Shown: one piece after another, positions 35,513 through 44,038 of the stretch
Layout: each line of letters begins with the position of its first letter
Position numbering within the stretch: the first letter of the stretch is position 1
Origin: Larkinella knui
Lineage (GTDB): Bacteria; Bacteroidota; Bacteroidia; Cytophagales; Spirosomataceae
NCBI RefSeq assembly: GCF_003858645.1
Contig: NZ_RQJP01000001.1
Location: forward strand, 124,001 to 188,000
Length of the DNA stretch: 64,000 nucleotides
Direction of reading: 5' to 3'
The notes under the pieces: generated by a model
Databases searched by the model: none
What the model was told of the DNA's origin: nothing
The model's input: only the letters and a program-made list of their open reading frames with translations
Made by a program: the position numbers and the translations under genes

Positions 35513-36517
35513 TTAATTGGTCGGGTTGGGAATGGTAATGTGGTTGCCGGTGCGTTTATAGGTCAGGGCCGAACCTTCCATCAGCGACTCCAGCAGTTCT
35601 TCGGCGTTGCGGGCGGTAAACGAGCCGGAAACCGTCCATTTGGCCAGTTTTGGATCGGTAATTTCTAGCACCAGGCCGTAGTTTTCCCTGAATAAATGGG
35701 CAATTTCCTCGAGCGTCGTTTCTTCGAAAACAAAGCGGTTTTCACGCCAGGCGGATGCGTTTTCGGGCTGGCTCAACTTGCGGAGCTGAACCTCGCCGTT
35801 CCTCCGGTTGAGGGTTACCAGATCGCCGGGTTTCATCATGAGTTGGCGGGGTGCCTGGCCTTCCTGGTAGCGGAGTTGTACTTTTCCTTTGTTGAGCACC
35901 ACTTTGCCACCCCGTTCGCGGTTGTAAACCGTAAATTCGGTTCCCAGTACGACTACCTCAAAATTGCGGTTTGTTTTAACCACAAAACGCTGATCGTCAG
36001 TGGTATGCGTTACTGAAAAGGTGGCCTCGCCCGTCAGTGCCACATCCCGTGTCTGGTACCCAAAACCAAACCGGGGCACTTTTAGCGTCGAGTTGGCATT
36101 CAGCGTCACCTCACTGCCATCGGACAGGGTAAACCTTCGGGTTTCGCCGTAGGCCGTCGTGTACTTTTCGTTCATAACGTCATCGCGATACACCCAGCCA
36201 CTCACGGCGATGAGCGCCACCGAAGCCGCTGCGACCCACCGAAACCAGGGCTGACGGAGTACGGGAACCGCCAAATCCAGCGGGCTTGTTTCGTCTGCTT
36301 CCGGTTTTTGGGCCATCCGCATCTGGTGGCGGCTGAGGGCCGTCTGAACATCGGCGACGTACTGCGGATTCTGACTTTCCCAGATTTCCAGCCATGTAAA
36401 AAACTGCTCCCGGTTGTCTTTCTCTCTGGCCCATTCGTCAATCAGCTGCTTCTGAAAAGCCGTTGTTCGACCCGCGAAGTAGTTGAATAACAGTTCTTTG
36501 GTTACTTGTGTTTTCAT
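35513..36517 (-). CDS. FecR-family anti-sigma factor
   Basis: 334 aa. The cytoplasmic N-terminus (LFNYFAGRTTAFQKQLIDEW) is the sigma-binding DUF4880-type part. One membrane helix (WVAAASVALIAVSGWVY, about 93-109) follows, then the periplasmic FecR domain (YTTAYGETRRFTLSDGSEVT, LNANSTLKVP) and the C-terminal DUF4974 domain (TLEEIAHLFRENYGLVLE), which docks on the STN domain of SusC. It holds the sigma factor inactive until SusC signals substrate. Gene order sigma, FecR, SusC, SusD is the classical arrangement. The gap to SusC is 52 bases. Confidence 0.94.
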   Translation of the reverse strand: MKTQVTKELLFNYFAGRTTAFQKQLIDEWAREKDNREQFFTWLEIWESQNPQYVADVQTALSRHQMRMAQKPEADETSPLDLAVPVLRQPWFRWVAAASVALIAVSGWVYRDDVMNEKYTTAYGETRRFTLSDGSEVTLNANSTLKVPRFGFGYQTRDVALTGEATFSVTHTTDDQRFVVKTNRNFEVVVLGTEFTVYNRERGGKVVLNKGKVQLRYQEGQAPRQLMMKPGDLVTLNRRNGEVQLRKLSQPENASAWRENRFVFEETTLEEIAHLFRENYGLVLEITDPKLAKWTVSGSFTARNAEELLESLMEGSALTYKRTGNHITIPNPTN

Positions 36518-36586
36518 AATTCAGACCGGTTTCGGGGTGGCAAAACCGCCACGCCAAAAACACGTTTCAGGAAGTTGGTTGTGGTT

Positions 36587-37312
36587 TTATTGCGTATACG
36601 GGTAGAAGCTGATCAGTAAAATCAGCCATTTGTCTTTCAGGAATGCCCGAACGTGATGGATGGCCCGGTACATGTGAACTTCGACGGTTCGGAGCGAAAG
36701 ATTGAGTTCTGCGGCAATTTCGGCGTATTTCCGGCCTTCAAACCGGTGCATGACGTACACCTGCCGCTGTTTCATGGGCATGGCGTCGATGGCTTTTTCG
36801 ACGTCGTGATACAGCTCTTCAAACTGCGTCACCGAGTCGGGCTGCTGCTCGACAGGAAACGAAAGCCGTTCGGCCTGATCGAGTGAGGTGCTGCGTTTCA
36901 TCTCCGCCCGAACGTAATCGAACGCCCGGTTTCGGACGGCGGTGAACAGGAAGGCGCGGTAGGAGGTGGTGATGGTCCGGTAAATCCGGCCAACGTGAAA
37001 CTCGTAGAAGATGTCGGAAACAATGTCTTCGGCGATTTCCTTGGACGAAACAAACCGGACGACATGGCTGCACAACGGCTGGTAATAATGCTGAAATAAG
37101 AGCGCGATGCCCGCGTCCGGATTCTGTTCAAAAGCTTTATGAATCAGCAATTCGGCATCCAGCACGGCGGACGACCGCTGAAAATGGGCAGGTGGCGGGT
37201 CCCCGAGCGGACGCTCCCCGATCGGACGATCCCCGGGCGGATAGTCTCCGAAAGAGAATGGATTTCCCGCGTTGCCATTCGGGTCCGGCATGAAACGTCT
37301 AACCTCTCCCAT
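36587..37312 (-). CDS. ECF sigma factor (RNA polymerase sigma-70 family)
   Basis: 241 aa. Region 2 is IALLFQHYYQPLCSHVVRFV to IAEDIVSDIFYEFH; region 4 is AIDAMPMKQRQVYVMHRFEG and YAEIAAELNLSLRTVEVHMY. The helix-turn-helix is complete. The first 50 residues are an unusual Gly/Pro/Asp-rich extension (GDYPPGDRPIGERPLGDPPP) coded by a 15-base tandem repeat; the usual start of such proteins would be near residue 52, but no ATG exists there. The gene heads the leftward locus and is expected to transcribe FecR, SusC and the following genes once released. An isomerase gene diverges from it. Confidence 0.92.
   Translation of the reverse strand: MGEVRRFMPDPNGNAGNPFSFGDYPPGDRPIGERPLGDPPPAHFQRSSAVLDAELLIHKAFEQNPDAGIALLFQHYYQPLCSHVVRFVSSKEIAEDIVSDIFYEFHVGRIYRTITTSYRAFLFTAVRNRAFDYVRAEMKRSTSLDQAERLSFPVEQQPDSVTQFEELYHDVEKAIDAMPMKQRQVYVMHRFEGRKYAEIAAELNLSLRTVEVHMYRAIHHVRAFLKDKWLILLISFYPYTQ
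37197..37252. repeat. 15-base tandem repeat inside the sigma factor coding start
   Basis: About three and a half units of a 15-base repeat of the form ACGCTCCCCGATCGG (37211-37225), ACGATCCCCGGGCGG (37226-37240), and flanking partial copies. Each unit codes for five residues of the GDxPxG(E) type. As the unit is a multiple of three, copy-number change would keep the frame. Confidence 0.65.
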
Positions 37313-37433
37313 GTTCGATAAATGATGAAAATACTTGTCAGAAAGGCAAAATCACTGATTCGATACAAGGAGACGGTTCAGTGCGGAAAAAACACTTACT
37401 GTAATTTTATATTTATTTGGCCGATTTAAAAAA

Positions 37434-37441
37434 TACTTTTG
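37434..37441 (+). promoter_or_regulatory. Possible -7 promoter box for the isomerase gene
   Basis: TACTTTTG fits the Bacteroidota -7 consensus TAnnTTTG, in AT-rich DNA 79 bases before the ATG at 37520. A TTTG at 37416-37419 is only 14 bases upstream, shorter than usual, so the -33 element is uncertain. Confidence 0.3.
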
Positions 37442-37519
37442 AGATACGACCCGATTCATCCTATACTTGCCAATAATCTTTCAGGCTATTGCCTGATGAT
37501 CTATTTTTTTCGATCCCGC

Positions 37520-39013
37520 ATGCAAACGATCCCGCACTCACAAACCGGCCAGCAGCCGGACCTCGCAACGCCGATCCTGACCAATCGGTCCTTTCCGTTC
37601 AAAGTCGGTTTATTCGGTATTGGTCTGGACACCTACTGGGCGCAGTTCGACGGCCTGGAAAACCGCCTGAAAGGCTACCTGCAACGGGTTGAAAACCGGT
37701 TTAGCCGCCCGGGCGTCGAGGTGGTCAATCTGGGCCTGGTCGACTCGCCGGAGAAAGCCCTGGTAGCCGGTCACCAGTTTCGGCGGGCCGACATCGATCT
37801 GTTGTTCATTTACGTCACGACCTATGCGCTTTCGGCCACGGTTTTGCCGGTGGTGCAGCGGGCGAAAGTACCGGTGATCGTGCTGAACCTGGCCCCCGAA
37901 CCGGCGATTAACTACGAGTGGTTCAATCAGTTAAATGACCGGACGAAGATGACCGGCGAATGGCTGGCCTATTGTTCGGCCTGCCCCGTTCCCGAAATTG
38001 CCAACGTGTTCCGGCGGGCTGGCATCCCGTTTCATCAGGTAACCGGGATGCTCGAAAACGACCCCGAAGGCTGGCAGGAAATCGACGAATGGCTTGAAGC
38101 CGGGCGGGTTGCCCACGTCATGGCGCACAATTGTCTGGGTTTAATGGGCAATTATTACAGCGGGATGCTCGATATTTATTCCGATCTGACGCTGCAAAAT
38201 GCGACGTTCGGCGGCCATATGAAAATCGTGGAAGTCGATGAACTGTCGGCATTGCGGGAAGCGGTTTCGGCGGAACAGGTAAAAGAACGCACGGCGGTTT
38301 TTGCCGAAACGTTTGCCATTCAGCCGGACTGTTTGCCCGACGAACTGGACCGGGCCGCCCGCACCTCCGTGGCGCTGGATCTGCTGGTGGAAACGCACGG
38401 GCTGGGTTCGCTGGCTTATTACCACAAAGGATCGGGCAATCCGGCCAACGAAGACACTATGAGTTCGGTGATTCTGGGTAATTCGCTGCTCACGGCGCGC
38501 GGGATTCCGGTGGCGGGTGAATACGAGGTTAAGAATGCGCAGGCCATGAAAATCATGGACAGCTTCGGCGTGGGCGGCTCTTTTACCGAATATTACGCGA
38601 TGGATTTTGCCGATGATGTGGTTTTGATGGGCCACGACGGTCCGGGCCACATCCGCATTGCCGAGGGCAAAACCAAAGTTCGCCCGCTCTACGTGTACCA
38701 CGGCAAAGTGGGCCGGGGACTTTCGGTGGAGATGTCGGTGAAGAACGGGCCGGTAACGCTCCTGTCGGTGGTGGAAAACGGGCAGGGGAAAATCAGTCTG
38801 CTGGTAGCGGAAGGTGAATCCGTGCCGGGGCCGATTCTGCAAATTGGCAACACCAACAGCCGCTACCGGTTTTCGCCGGGTGCCCGGCAATTCGTACAGA
38901 CCTGGAACAGCCACGGCCCGGCGCACCACTGCGCAGTGGGCGTTGGACACATCGCTTCCAAACTGGCGAAACTGGGGGCACTGCTGAATGTGGAAGTGAT
39001 TCAGGTGTGCTAA
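37520..39013 (+). CDS. L-fucose/L-arabinose isomerase family protein
   Basis: 497 aa from ATG 37520 (MQTIPHSQTG); ATG 37496 would add eight residues. The body (VGLFGIGLDTYWAQFDGLEN, YVTTYALSATVLPVVQRAKV, NEDTMSSVILGNSLLTARGI, GVGGSFTEYYAMDF, GHDGPGHIRIAEGKTKVRPL) is that of the arabinose/fucose isomerase superfamily, with acidic and His residues in the usual metal-site region (CEYE-like VAGEYEVKNA and the C-terminal HCAVGVGH). These cytoplasmic enzymes interconvert aldoses and ketoses with Mn2+. It diverges from the sigma factor, so the isomerase may process the sugar imported through the SusCD pair. True substrate unknown; many family members are not arabinose isomerases. Confidence 0.85.
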   Translation: MQTIPHSQTGQQPDLATPILTNRSFPFKVGLFGIGLDTYWAQFDGLENRLKGYLQRVENRFSRPGVEVVNLGLVDSPEKALVAGHQFRRADIDLLFIYVTTYALSATVLPVVQRAKVPVIVLNLAPEPAINYEWFNQLNDRTKMTGEWLAYCSACPVPEIANVFRRAGIPFHQVTGMLENDPEGWQEIDEWLEAGRVAHVMAHNCLGLMGNYYSGMLDIYSDLTLQNATFGGHMKIVEVDELSALREAVSAEQVKERTAVFAETFAIQPDCLPDELDRAARTSVALDLLVETHGLGSLAYYHKGSGNPANEDTMSSVILGNSLLTARGIPVAGEYEVKNAQAMKIMDSFGVGGSFTEYYAMDFADDVVLMGHDGPGHIRIAEGKTKVRPLYVYHGKVGRGLSVEMSVKNGPVTLLSVVENGQGKISLLVAEGESVPGPILQIGNTNSRYRFSPGARQFVQTWNSHGPAHHCAVGVGHIASKLAKLGALLNVEVIQVC

Positions 39014-39095
39014 CCGGGTACGGGCCGCCGTCGCGCCTTTGCCAGTCCTGATTAGTAAGTAAAACCCGATTTTACATATTCTTTGTCTGATAACG

Positions 39096-39103
39096 TATCT
39101 TTG
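39096..39103 (+). promoter_or_regulatory. Possible -7 promoter box upstream of the AraC-like regulator
   Basis: TATCTTTG matches TAnnTTTG exactly in the 229-base gap between the isomerase and the regulator. The only TTTG upstream (39082-39085) is 10 bases away, too close for a -33 element. It would give a leader of about 135 bases. The gap otherwise shows no gene. Confidence 0.3.
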
Positions 39104-39242
39104 GATCGATTTTTGCCGCTATAAAAGCAAGGCTGTTTAGTAAAGCCGTCCTCTTTCTTCGTTGATTTTTCCCCTCTTCACCACATTGGTGTTCCGGCTC
39201 TATTTTAGTTAGTTTCTTTCATACGCTGTAAGCAAAAACAAA

Positions 39243-39803
39243 GTGAAAGTCTTTATCAGGTATATGGTAAGTGCTCGATGCAAAATGATTGTACAGACAA
39301 TTTTTTTGAAAATTGGGGTGCCATTCAAAATCGTGAATTTGGGTGAAGTAGAAGTGTTTGGGGTAATTTCTGCCGAACAACGCGAAGAGTTGAGAACGGA
39401 TTTATTGAAATTAGGGCTGGAGTTGATGGACGATAAAAAGCACGTATTGATTGAAAAGGTAAAAAATCTCATTGTTGAGATGGTGCATTACACCGACGAA
39501 CTACCCCGGGTTAAGAATTCGGATTATATCAGTGCTAAACTACAGCATGACTACACCTACCTCGCCAATCTGTTCTCCCAAACGGAAGGAACGACCATTG
39601 AAAAATTCATCATTGCCCACAAGATTGAACGGGCGAAAGAATTGCTGCTCTACGATGAGCTTAACCTGACCCAGATATCCTACAAACTGCATTACAGCAG
39701 TGTCGCTCATCTATCCAGCCAATTCAAGAAGGTTACCGGGTTCACGCCCACGTATTACAAGCAGCTCAAGCAAAATGGGCGGAATACACTCGAAAATGTG
39801 TGA
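39243..39803 (+). CDS. AraC-type regulator with degenerate heavy-metal-associated N-terminus
   Basis: 186 aa, starting at a GTG; the start is supported because the N-terminus MKVFIRYMVSARCKMIV aligns with the MxIxxMVCxxC start of related proteins. Residues 1-70 look like an HMA (ferredoxin-like) fold in which the first Cys of the CxxC motif is Ser (SARC), so copper or zinc binding in the classical way is unlikely. Residues 80-180 are the AraC double helix-turn-helix (YLANLFSQTEGTTIEKFII, LTQISYKLHYSSVAHLSSQF). It is cytoplasmic and monocistronic. What it senses is unknown. Confidence 0.85.
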   Translation: MKVFIRYMVSARCKMIVQTIFLKIGVPFKIVNLGEVEVFGVISAEQREELRTDLLKLGLELMDDKKHVLIEKVKNLIVEMVHYTDELPRVKNSDYISAKLQHDYTYLANLFSQTEGTTIEKFIIAHKIERAKELLLYDELNLTQISYKLHYSSVAHLSSQFKKVTGFTPTYYKQLKQNGRNTLENV

Positions 39804-39894
39804 ATAATGTAACCTTCTTGTGGAATTATGTAACATATAGGGGTTCTTAAAGAGCCAATTTAGCAAAATAAAACAAAGTTTGCCTGATCACTCG

Positions 39895-41127
39895 ATGACT
39901 ATGAAACGAAAACTACTTTTCAGCCTGGCCTGCAGTATACTGGTTGCACTGCCGTCTATCGGGTTTGGACAAACCGCACCCCCGCTTGGAACAACAGCCG
40001 GGTTTGCATTATTTACGGCCAACGGCGCACTTACCAATAATGGAGCCTCCACCATCACGGGGGACGTTGGTACCAAAACAGGGGCCACCTCCGGGTTTGG
40101 AGACGCTAACCTAACTGGAAATGCGTATGCTGAAAACAGCTCGACATCCAATCAGGCAGCTCTTGACGTACAGACTGCCTACAACTCCCTGAATTCGCAG
40201 ACCTGTGGTACGATCATCAATGCCGAATTAGGAGGTCAGACGCTGGCTCCGGGCGTTTCGTGCCAGAACACCTCAGATCCTACCACCCTGAATGGAACGC
40301 TGACCTTAAGCGGAACCGGCATATTTATCATCAAATTGAGCAGCGCCTTAACAACCGCCACTAATTCGAACATTGTTCTGACGAACGGAGCCACGATTGA
40401 AAATGTTTTTTTTCAGGTACAAGGCGCGGTCACGACCGGAACAGGTTCCACGTTTAGGGGAACGATCTTGGCTACGGGCGCTATCACCCTAAATACCACA
40501 TCGCTCGAGGGCAGAGCCCTGTCAACGGGAGGAGCCATTACCATCAACGCCAGCACGGTTGTCATTCCAACGGCCGCCCCGTTACCGGTAACGCTGGTCA
40601 GTTTTACGGCCAAAGCCCAGGCCAATCATACGGTCGAACTGGCCCTGACAACTTCCCTCGAAACCAATAACAAAGGCTTTTTGATCGAGCGAAGCAAGGA
40701 TCTGCAGCGGTTCGATAAAGTGGGTGAAGTGGGCGAAGTGGCCACGAACAGCAATACCCTCAAAACGTACCGTCTCACGGATCAATCGCCCTATTCCGGT
40801 ACGAGCTATTACCGCCTGACGCAGATGGATATAAACGGAAAATCGACCGTTTACCGGCCCATTTCGGTGGTGTTGCGCGATGATGCCTACGGTGTATATC
40901 CGAATCCGGTTGGCAGAGGAGAACGGTTTGTGCTGCGGCTGGATGAGCCGGAAACCGCCATTCTGGGATTCTACAGTGCCGATGGTCGCTTGCTGACTCT
41001 TCAGAAAACGGGCGTTCAGGCCGGGAATCTGCTGCTCAAATCGACCGGTAATCTGGCCTCGGGGGTCTACGTCCTCAAAGTGTCGGAACGGGGTCAGGTG
41101 CGTCAGCACCGCTTGATTGTCGAGTAG
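39895..41127 (+). CDS. Ice-binding-like protein (DUF3494) with type IX secretion signal
   Basis: 410 aa from the ATG at 39895 (ATG 39901 also possible). The signal peptide (LLFSLACSILVALPSIGFGQ) leads into a DUF3494 domain (about 25-225): FALFTANGALTNNGASTITG, GDVGTKTG, TLAPGVSCQ, TLTLSGTGIFIIKL, VFFQVQGAVTTGTGSTFRGT, ILATGAITL. Characterised members bind ice through a flat beta-solenoid face, though not all DUF3494 proteins do. A linker and a C-terminal sorting domain (VYPNPVGRGERF ... LASGVYVLKV ... QHRLIVE) direct it through the type IX system to the surface or medium. It stands alone, with no partner genes. Ice binding is inference from the family. Confidence 0.88.
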   Translation: MTMKRKLLFSLACSILVALPSIGFGQTAPPLGTTAGFALFTANGALTNNGASTITGDVGTKTGATSGFGDANLTGNAYAENSSTSNQAALDVQTAYNSLNSQTCGTIINAELGGQTLAPGVSCQNTSDPTTLNGTLTLSGTGIFIIKLSSALTTATNSNIVLTNGATIENVFFQVQGAVTTGTGSTFRGTILATGAITLNTTSLEGRALSTGGAITINASTVVIPTAAPLPVTLVSFTAKAQANHTVELALTTSLETNNKGFLIERSKDLQRFDKVGEVGEVATNSNTLKTYRLTDQSPYSGTSYYRLTQMDINGKSTVYRPISVVLRDDAYGVYPNPVGRGERFVLRLDEPETAILGFYSADGRLLTLQKTGVQAGNLLLKSTGNLASGVYVLKVSERGQVRQHRLIVE

Positions 41128-41285
41128 CCAGGCGGCCCTTTGGGGTGGTTTTCCAAAACATACTCTGTTCAGTTTTTACTTTCCCCAACCCATTTCGAAT
41201 CGATTTAACGGTGATTCCGGTTCACCCTGGCCTGGCTTTGCCTGGCCCTGGCGAACTTCATACCCTGTTTTAATGCGTATCACGA

Positions 41286-43208
41286 ATGATCGAGAACTAT
41301 CTGCGGACTTATACCAACCGATTTCTGTCCAGCTACCTTATTCTGCTGACCGACACGGTCATTGCCCTGGTTGCCTTTATCATCGCCTTTGGACTGCGTT
41401 TCAATTTTGATGTTAGCGCCATAAACGGGGAGAAACTGCTGGCCGGTTTGTTGATCACAACCGTCAGTCGCCTGATCTGCTTTGTACGGGTTGGTTCCTA
41501 CCGGGGCATCATCCGGCATACCAGCCTGGAAGACCTCCGTTTGCTGGGATTAGCCGTCACGCTGAGTACCGCCCTAACCGCTTTGATATCCGGTTTGCTC
41601 GCTTTACTGAGTGGTCAATGGCAATTCTACGTACCCGTGTCCATTCTGTTGATCGACTACTTTTGTTGTCTGGTTATTCTGGCAGCCAGTCGGTTTGGGG
41701 CTAAAACGCTGTACTGGCATGTACGGCTGGTTGGCGCAGGAGGACGTCAGCCCGTCCTGATTTATGGCGCGGGGAAAACCGGCTTACTCACCCGCAAGGC
41801 CCTGGAACAAGATTCGGATCAATGGTATCAGATGCTGGCTTTCATCGATGATGATCCGGCCAAACGGCATAAAGTCATCGAAGGGGTAGAGGTTCTGTCC
41901 CGGCAGCAGGCCTACCAGCGGTTTATCCAGGGCCAGACCAAACTACCCCAGGTCATTCTGGCGATGGAATCCATTAGTCCCCACCAGCGGACCCAGATTA
42001 CCGACTTCTTTCTGTCGTATCAGATTTCCGTTCGAACCGTTCCCGGGGCCCGCCAGTGGATGAACGGCCGGTTTGATGCTGTGCAAATCCGGGATATCCG
42101 AATTGAAGATTTACTGGAAAGGGCACCGATTCACCTGGGTAACTCACGGGTAAGTGCGCAACTCGACGAGCAGGTGGTGATGGTAACGGGAGCTGCCGGT
42201 TCCATTGGCAGTGAACTGGTTCGTCAGCTGCTGAGCCATCGTCCACACACGATTGTGCTGGTCGATCAGGCCGAATCGGCTTTGTTTGACCTCGAATTCC
42301 AACTTCGTCAGCAGTTTAAAACCGCCCTGGATCAGATCCGCCTGGTTATCAAAATTGCTGATGTCTCCAATCAGGTGCGGATGCAGCATGTGTTTCGGGA
42401 TACGAGGCCAACCCTGGTTTTTCATGCCGCAGCGTATAAACACGTGCCACTGATGGAAGAACATCCTTTCGAGGCTGTGCGGGTGAATGTGCTGGGCACG
42501 CAGGTCATGGCCGATCTGGCGCTGGAATATGACGTGCAACGCTTTGTGATGATCTCGACTGACAAAGCCGTCAATCCGACTAATGTCATGGGGGCGACCA
42601 AACGGCTGGCCGAACTGTATGTTCAGAGCCTGAATCATTCCGACCCGCTCTTGCGCCGAACCCGGTTTATGATCACCCGGTTTGGGAATGTCCTGGGTTC
42701 CAACGGTTCGGTCGTGACGGTATTCCGGCAACAGATTCAGGCGGGCGGGCCGGTAACGGTAACCCATCCGGATATCCAACGGTATTTTATGACCATTCCC
42801 GAATCCTGTCAGCTGGTACTGGAAGCGGGCGCGATGGGGCACGGTGGCGAAGTGTTTGTGTTCGATATGGGCGAACCGGTGCGAATTGTGGATCTGGCCC
42901 GGAAGATGATCCGGTTGTCGAGGGAACAGGCCGGGCAGGAAATTAAAATCGTTTTCACCGGATTGCGGCCCGGCGAGAAGCTGTCGGAAGAACTGCTGCA
43001 CGCACACGAGCGGACGTTGCCCACGCATCATCCTAAAATCGTGATTGCCCGGGTGGCCGCTCCGCATCTCGAAGAAATCCGGTTTTGTCTGGAACAACTT
43101 CGGTATCAGTTGGCCGAAGGCAACGACCGGGCGTTGGTCAGCAGTATCAAACGGATCATTCCCGAATTCATCAGCAACAACTCGGTATTCAGCACGCTGG
43201 ACTATTAA
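41286..43208 (+). CDS. Membrane-bound nucleotide-sugar epimerase/dehydratase (CapD/WbpM type)
   Basis: 640 aa. Four hydrophobic helices (about 12-150) come first, then a CoA-binding-like Rossmann domain (YGAGKTGLLTRKALEQD, 162-178) and a second, catalytic SDR domain with VTGAAGSIGSELVRQLL (about 299-315) and the modified active site STDKAVNPTNVMGATKRLAE (SxxMxxxK type instead of YxxxK). This is the build of PglF, WbpM and FlaA1-like enzymes, which dehydrate UDP-GlcNAc to a 4-keto-6-deoxy sugar for capsule, O-antigen or glycoprotein synthesis. It stands without other polysaccharide genes; two regulators follow. Confidence 0.92.
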   Translation: MIENYLRTYTNRFLSSYLILLTDTVIALVAFIIAFGLRFNFDVSAINGEKLLAGLLITTVSRLICFVRVGSYRGIIRHTSLEDLRLLGLAVTLSTALTALISGLLALLSGQWQFYVPVSILLIDYFCCLVILAASRFGAKTLYWHVRLVGAGGRQPVLIYGAGKTGLLTRKALEQDSDQWYQMLAFIDDDPAKRHKVIEGVEVLSRQQAYQRFIQGQTKLPQVILAMESISPHQRTQITDFFLSYQISVRTVPGARQWMNGRFDAVQIRDIRIEDLLERAPIHLGNSRVSAQLDEQVVMVTGAAGSIGSELVRQLLSHRPHTIVLVDQAESALFDLEFQLRQQFKTALDQIRLVIKIADVSNQVRMQHVFRDTRPTLVFHAAAYKHVPLMEEHPFEAVRVNVLGTQVMADLALEYDVQRFVMISTDKAVNPTNVMGATKRLAELYVQSLNHSDPLLRRTRFMITRFGNVLGSNGSVVTVFRQQIQAGGPVTVTHPDIQRYFMTIPESCQLVLEAGAMGHGGEVFVFDMGEPVRIVDLARKMIRLSREQAGQEIKIVFTGLRPGEKLSEELLHAHERTLPTHHPKIVIARVAAPHLEEIRFCLEQLRYQLAEGNDRALVSSIKRIIPEFISNNSVFSTLDY

Positions 43209-43253
43209 GTAAAAATTCATTCACTGCTTTTTGCGGGGTAAACATTCGAAATC

Positions 43254-43883
43254 ATGAGCAAAATTTTAGTAGTCGATGGCCATTCTATTGTGCGCTCAGG
43301 CATCCGCCTGTTGTTGAAAGACTACTATGGCGGCATTCAGATCGACGAAGCCCAGAACGGCAGTACGGCTTTCCGAAAGAGCATGGATACCGATTATGAT
43401 CTGGTGATTATGGAAATCAATCTGCCCAATACGGATACGTTTAGTTTACTGGAAAATCTGCGCAGAATGGCACCTGCTCTGCCCATTCTTATCTTTTCGA
43501 CGGTCGTACAATATGCTTTCGTTAAACGCTACCTGCAAATGGGAGTGAAAGGCTACCTGAGCAAACAGGCCGAAGACCGGGAAATTCTGCTGGCGGTCCA
43601 AACCATACTGACGGGCAAAAAATACATCGATCAATCCTTTATCGATCAGGCGTTGGAAGACCGGCACGTTGCGGATGAACTGGACCCTTTCAAGCTGTTG
43701 TCGAACCGGGAATTTGAAATTGCTCAATATCTGTTTAAAGGAACATCGGTTTCCACCATTGCAGACTGTTTAAATATTCATACCTCCACGGTGGGTACCC
43801 ACAAAGCCCGTATTTACGACAAACTCCGGGTCGATAATGTGATCATGCTCAAGGATCTGGCCGAGCTCTACCGGCTGATCTAA
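43254..43883 (+). CDS. NarL/LuxR-type response regulator lacking the phospho-acceptor Asp
   Basis: 209 aa. Receiver domain 1-120 and LuxR helix-turn-helix 145-205 (SNREFEIAQYLFKGTSVSTI, HTSTVGTHKARIYDKL). The receiver keeps Asp8 (VVDGHS), but the second acidic residue of the usual DD pair is Gly9, and the phosphorylation site reads VIMEINLPNTD, with Glu54 where Asp is expected. Lys at GYLSKQ is kept. It therefore probably cannot be phosphorylated normally and may be constitutively active (Glu can mimic phospho-Asp) or controlled otherwise. A strong terminator follows. Confidence 0.9.
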   Translation: MSKILVVDGHSIVRSGIRLLLKDYYGGIQIDEAQNGSTAFRKSMDTDYDLVIMEINLPNTDTFSLLENLRRMAPALPILIFSTVVQYAFVKRYLQMGVKGYLSKQAEDREILLAVQTILTGKKYIDQSFIDQALEDRHVADELDPFKLLSNREFEIAQYLFKGTSVSTIADCLNIHTSTVGTHKARIYDKLRVDNVIMLKDLAELYRLI

Positions 43884-43903
43884 AATCAAATTCGTGCTTT
43901 TTT

Positions 43904-43936
43904 AAAACCGGCGTTCTTCCGTACCGCCGGTTTTTT
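43904..43936 (+). terminator. Rho-independent terminator of the response regulator gene
   Basis: Stem AAAACCGGCG (43904-43913) with CGCCGGTTTT (43925-43934) around an 11-base loop, followed by a run of six T residues at 43931-43936. It lies 20 bases beyond the stop. Confidence 0.85.
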
Positions 43937-44038
43937 AGTGCCGTTACCATGCCATTACCCCATCTGGTCAGGCTGGGTTTACAGCATCCGTTCAAATCTT
44001 GATGTATATTTGTAAACCACCTATGGATCCAACCACGC

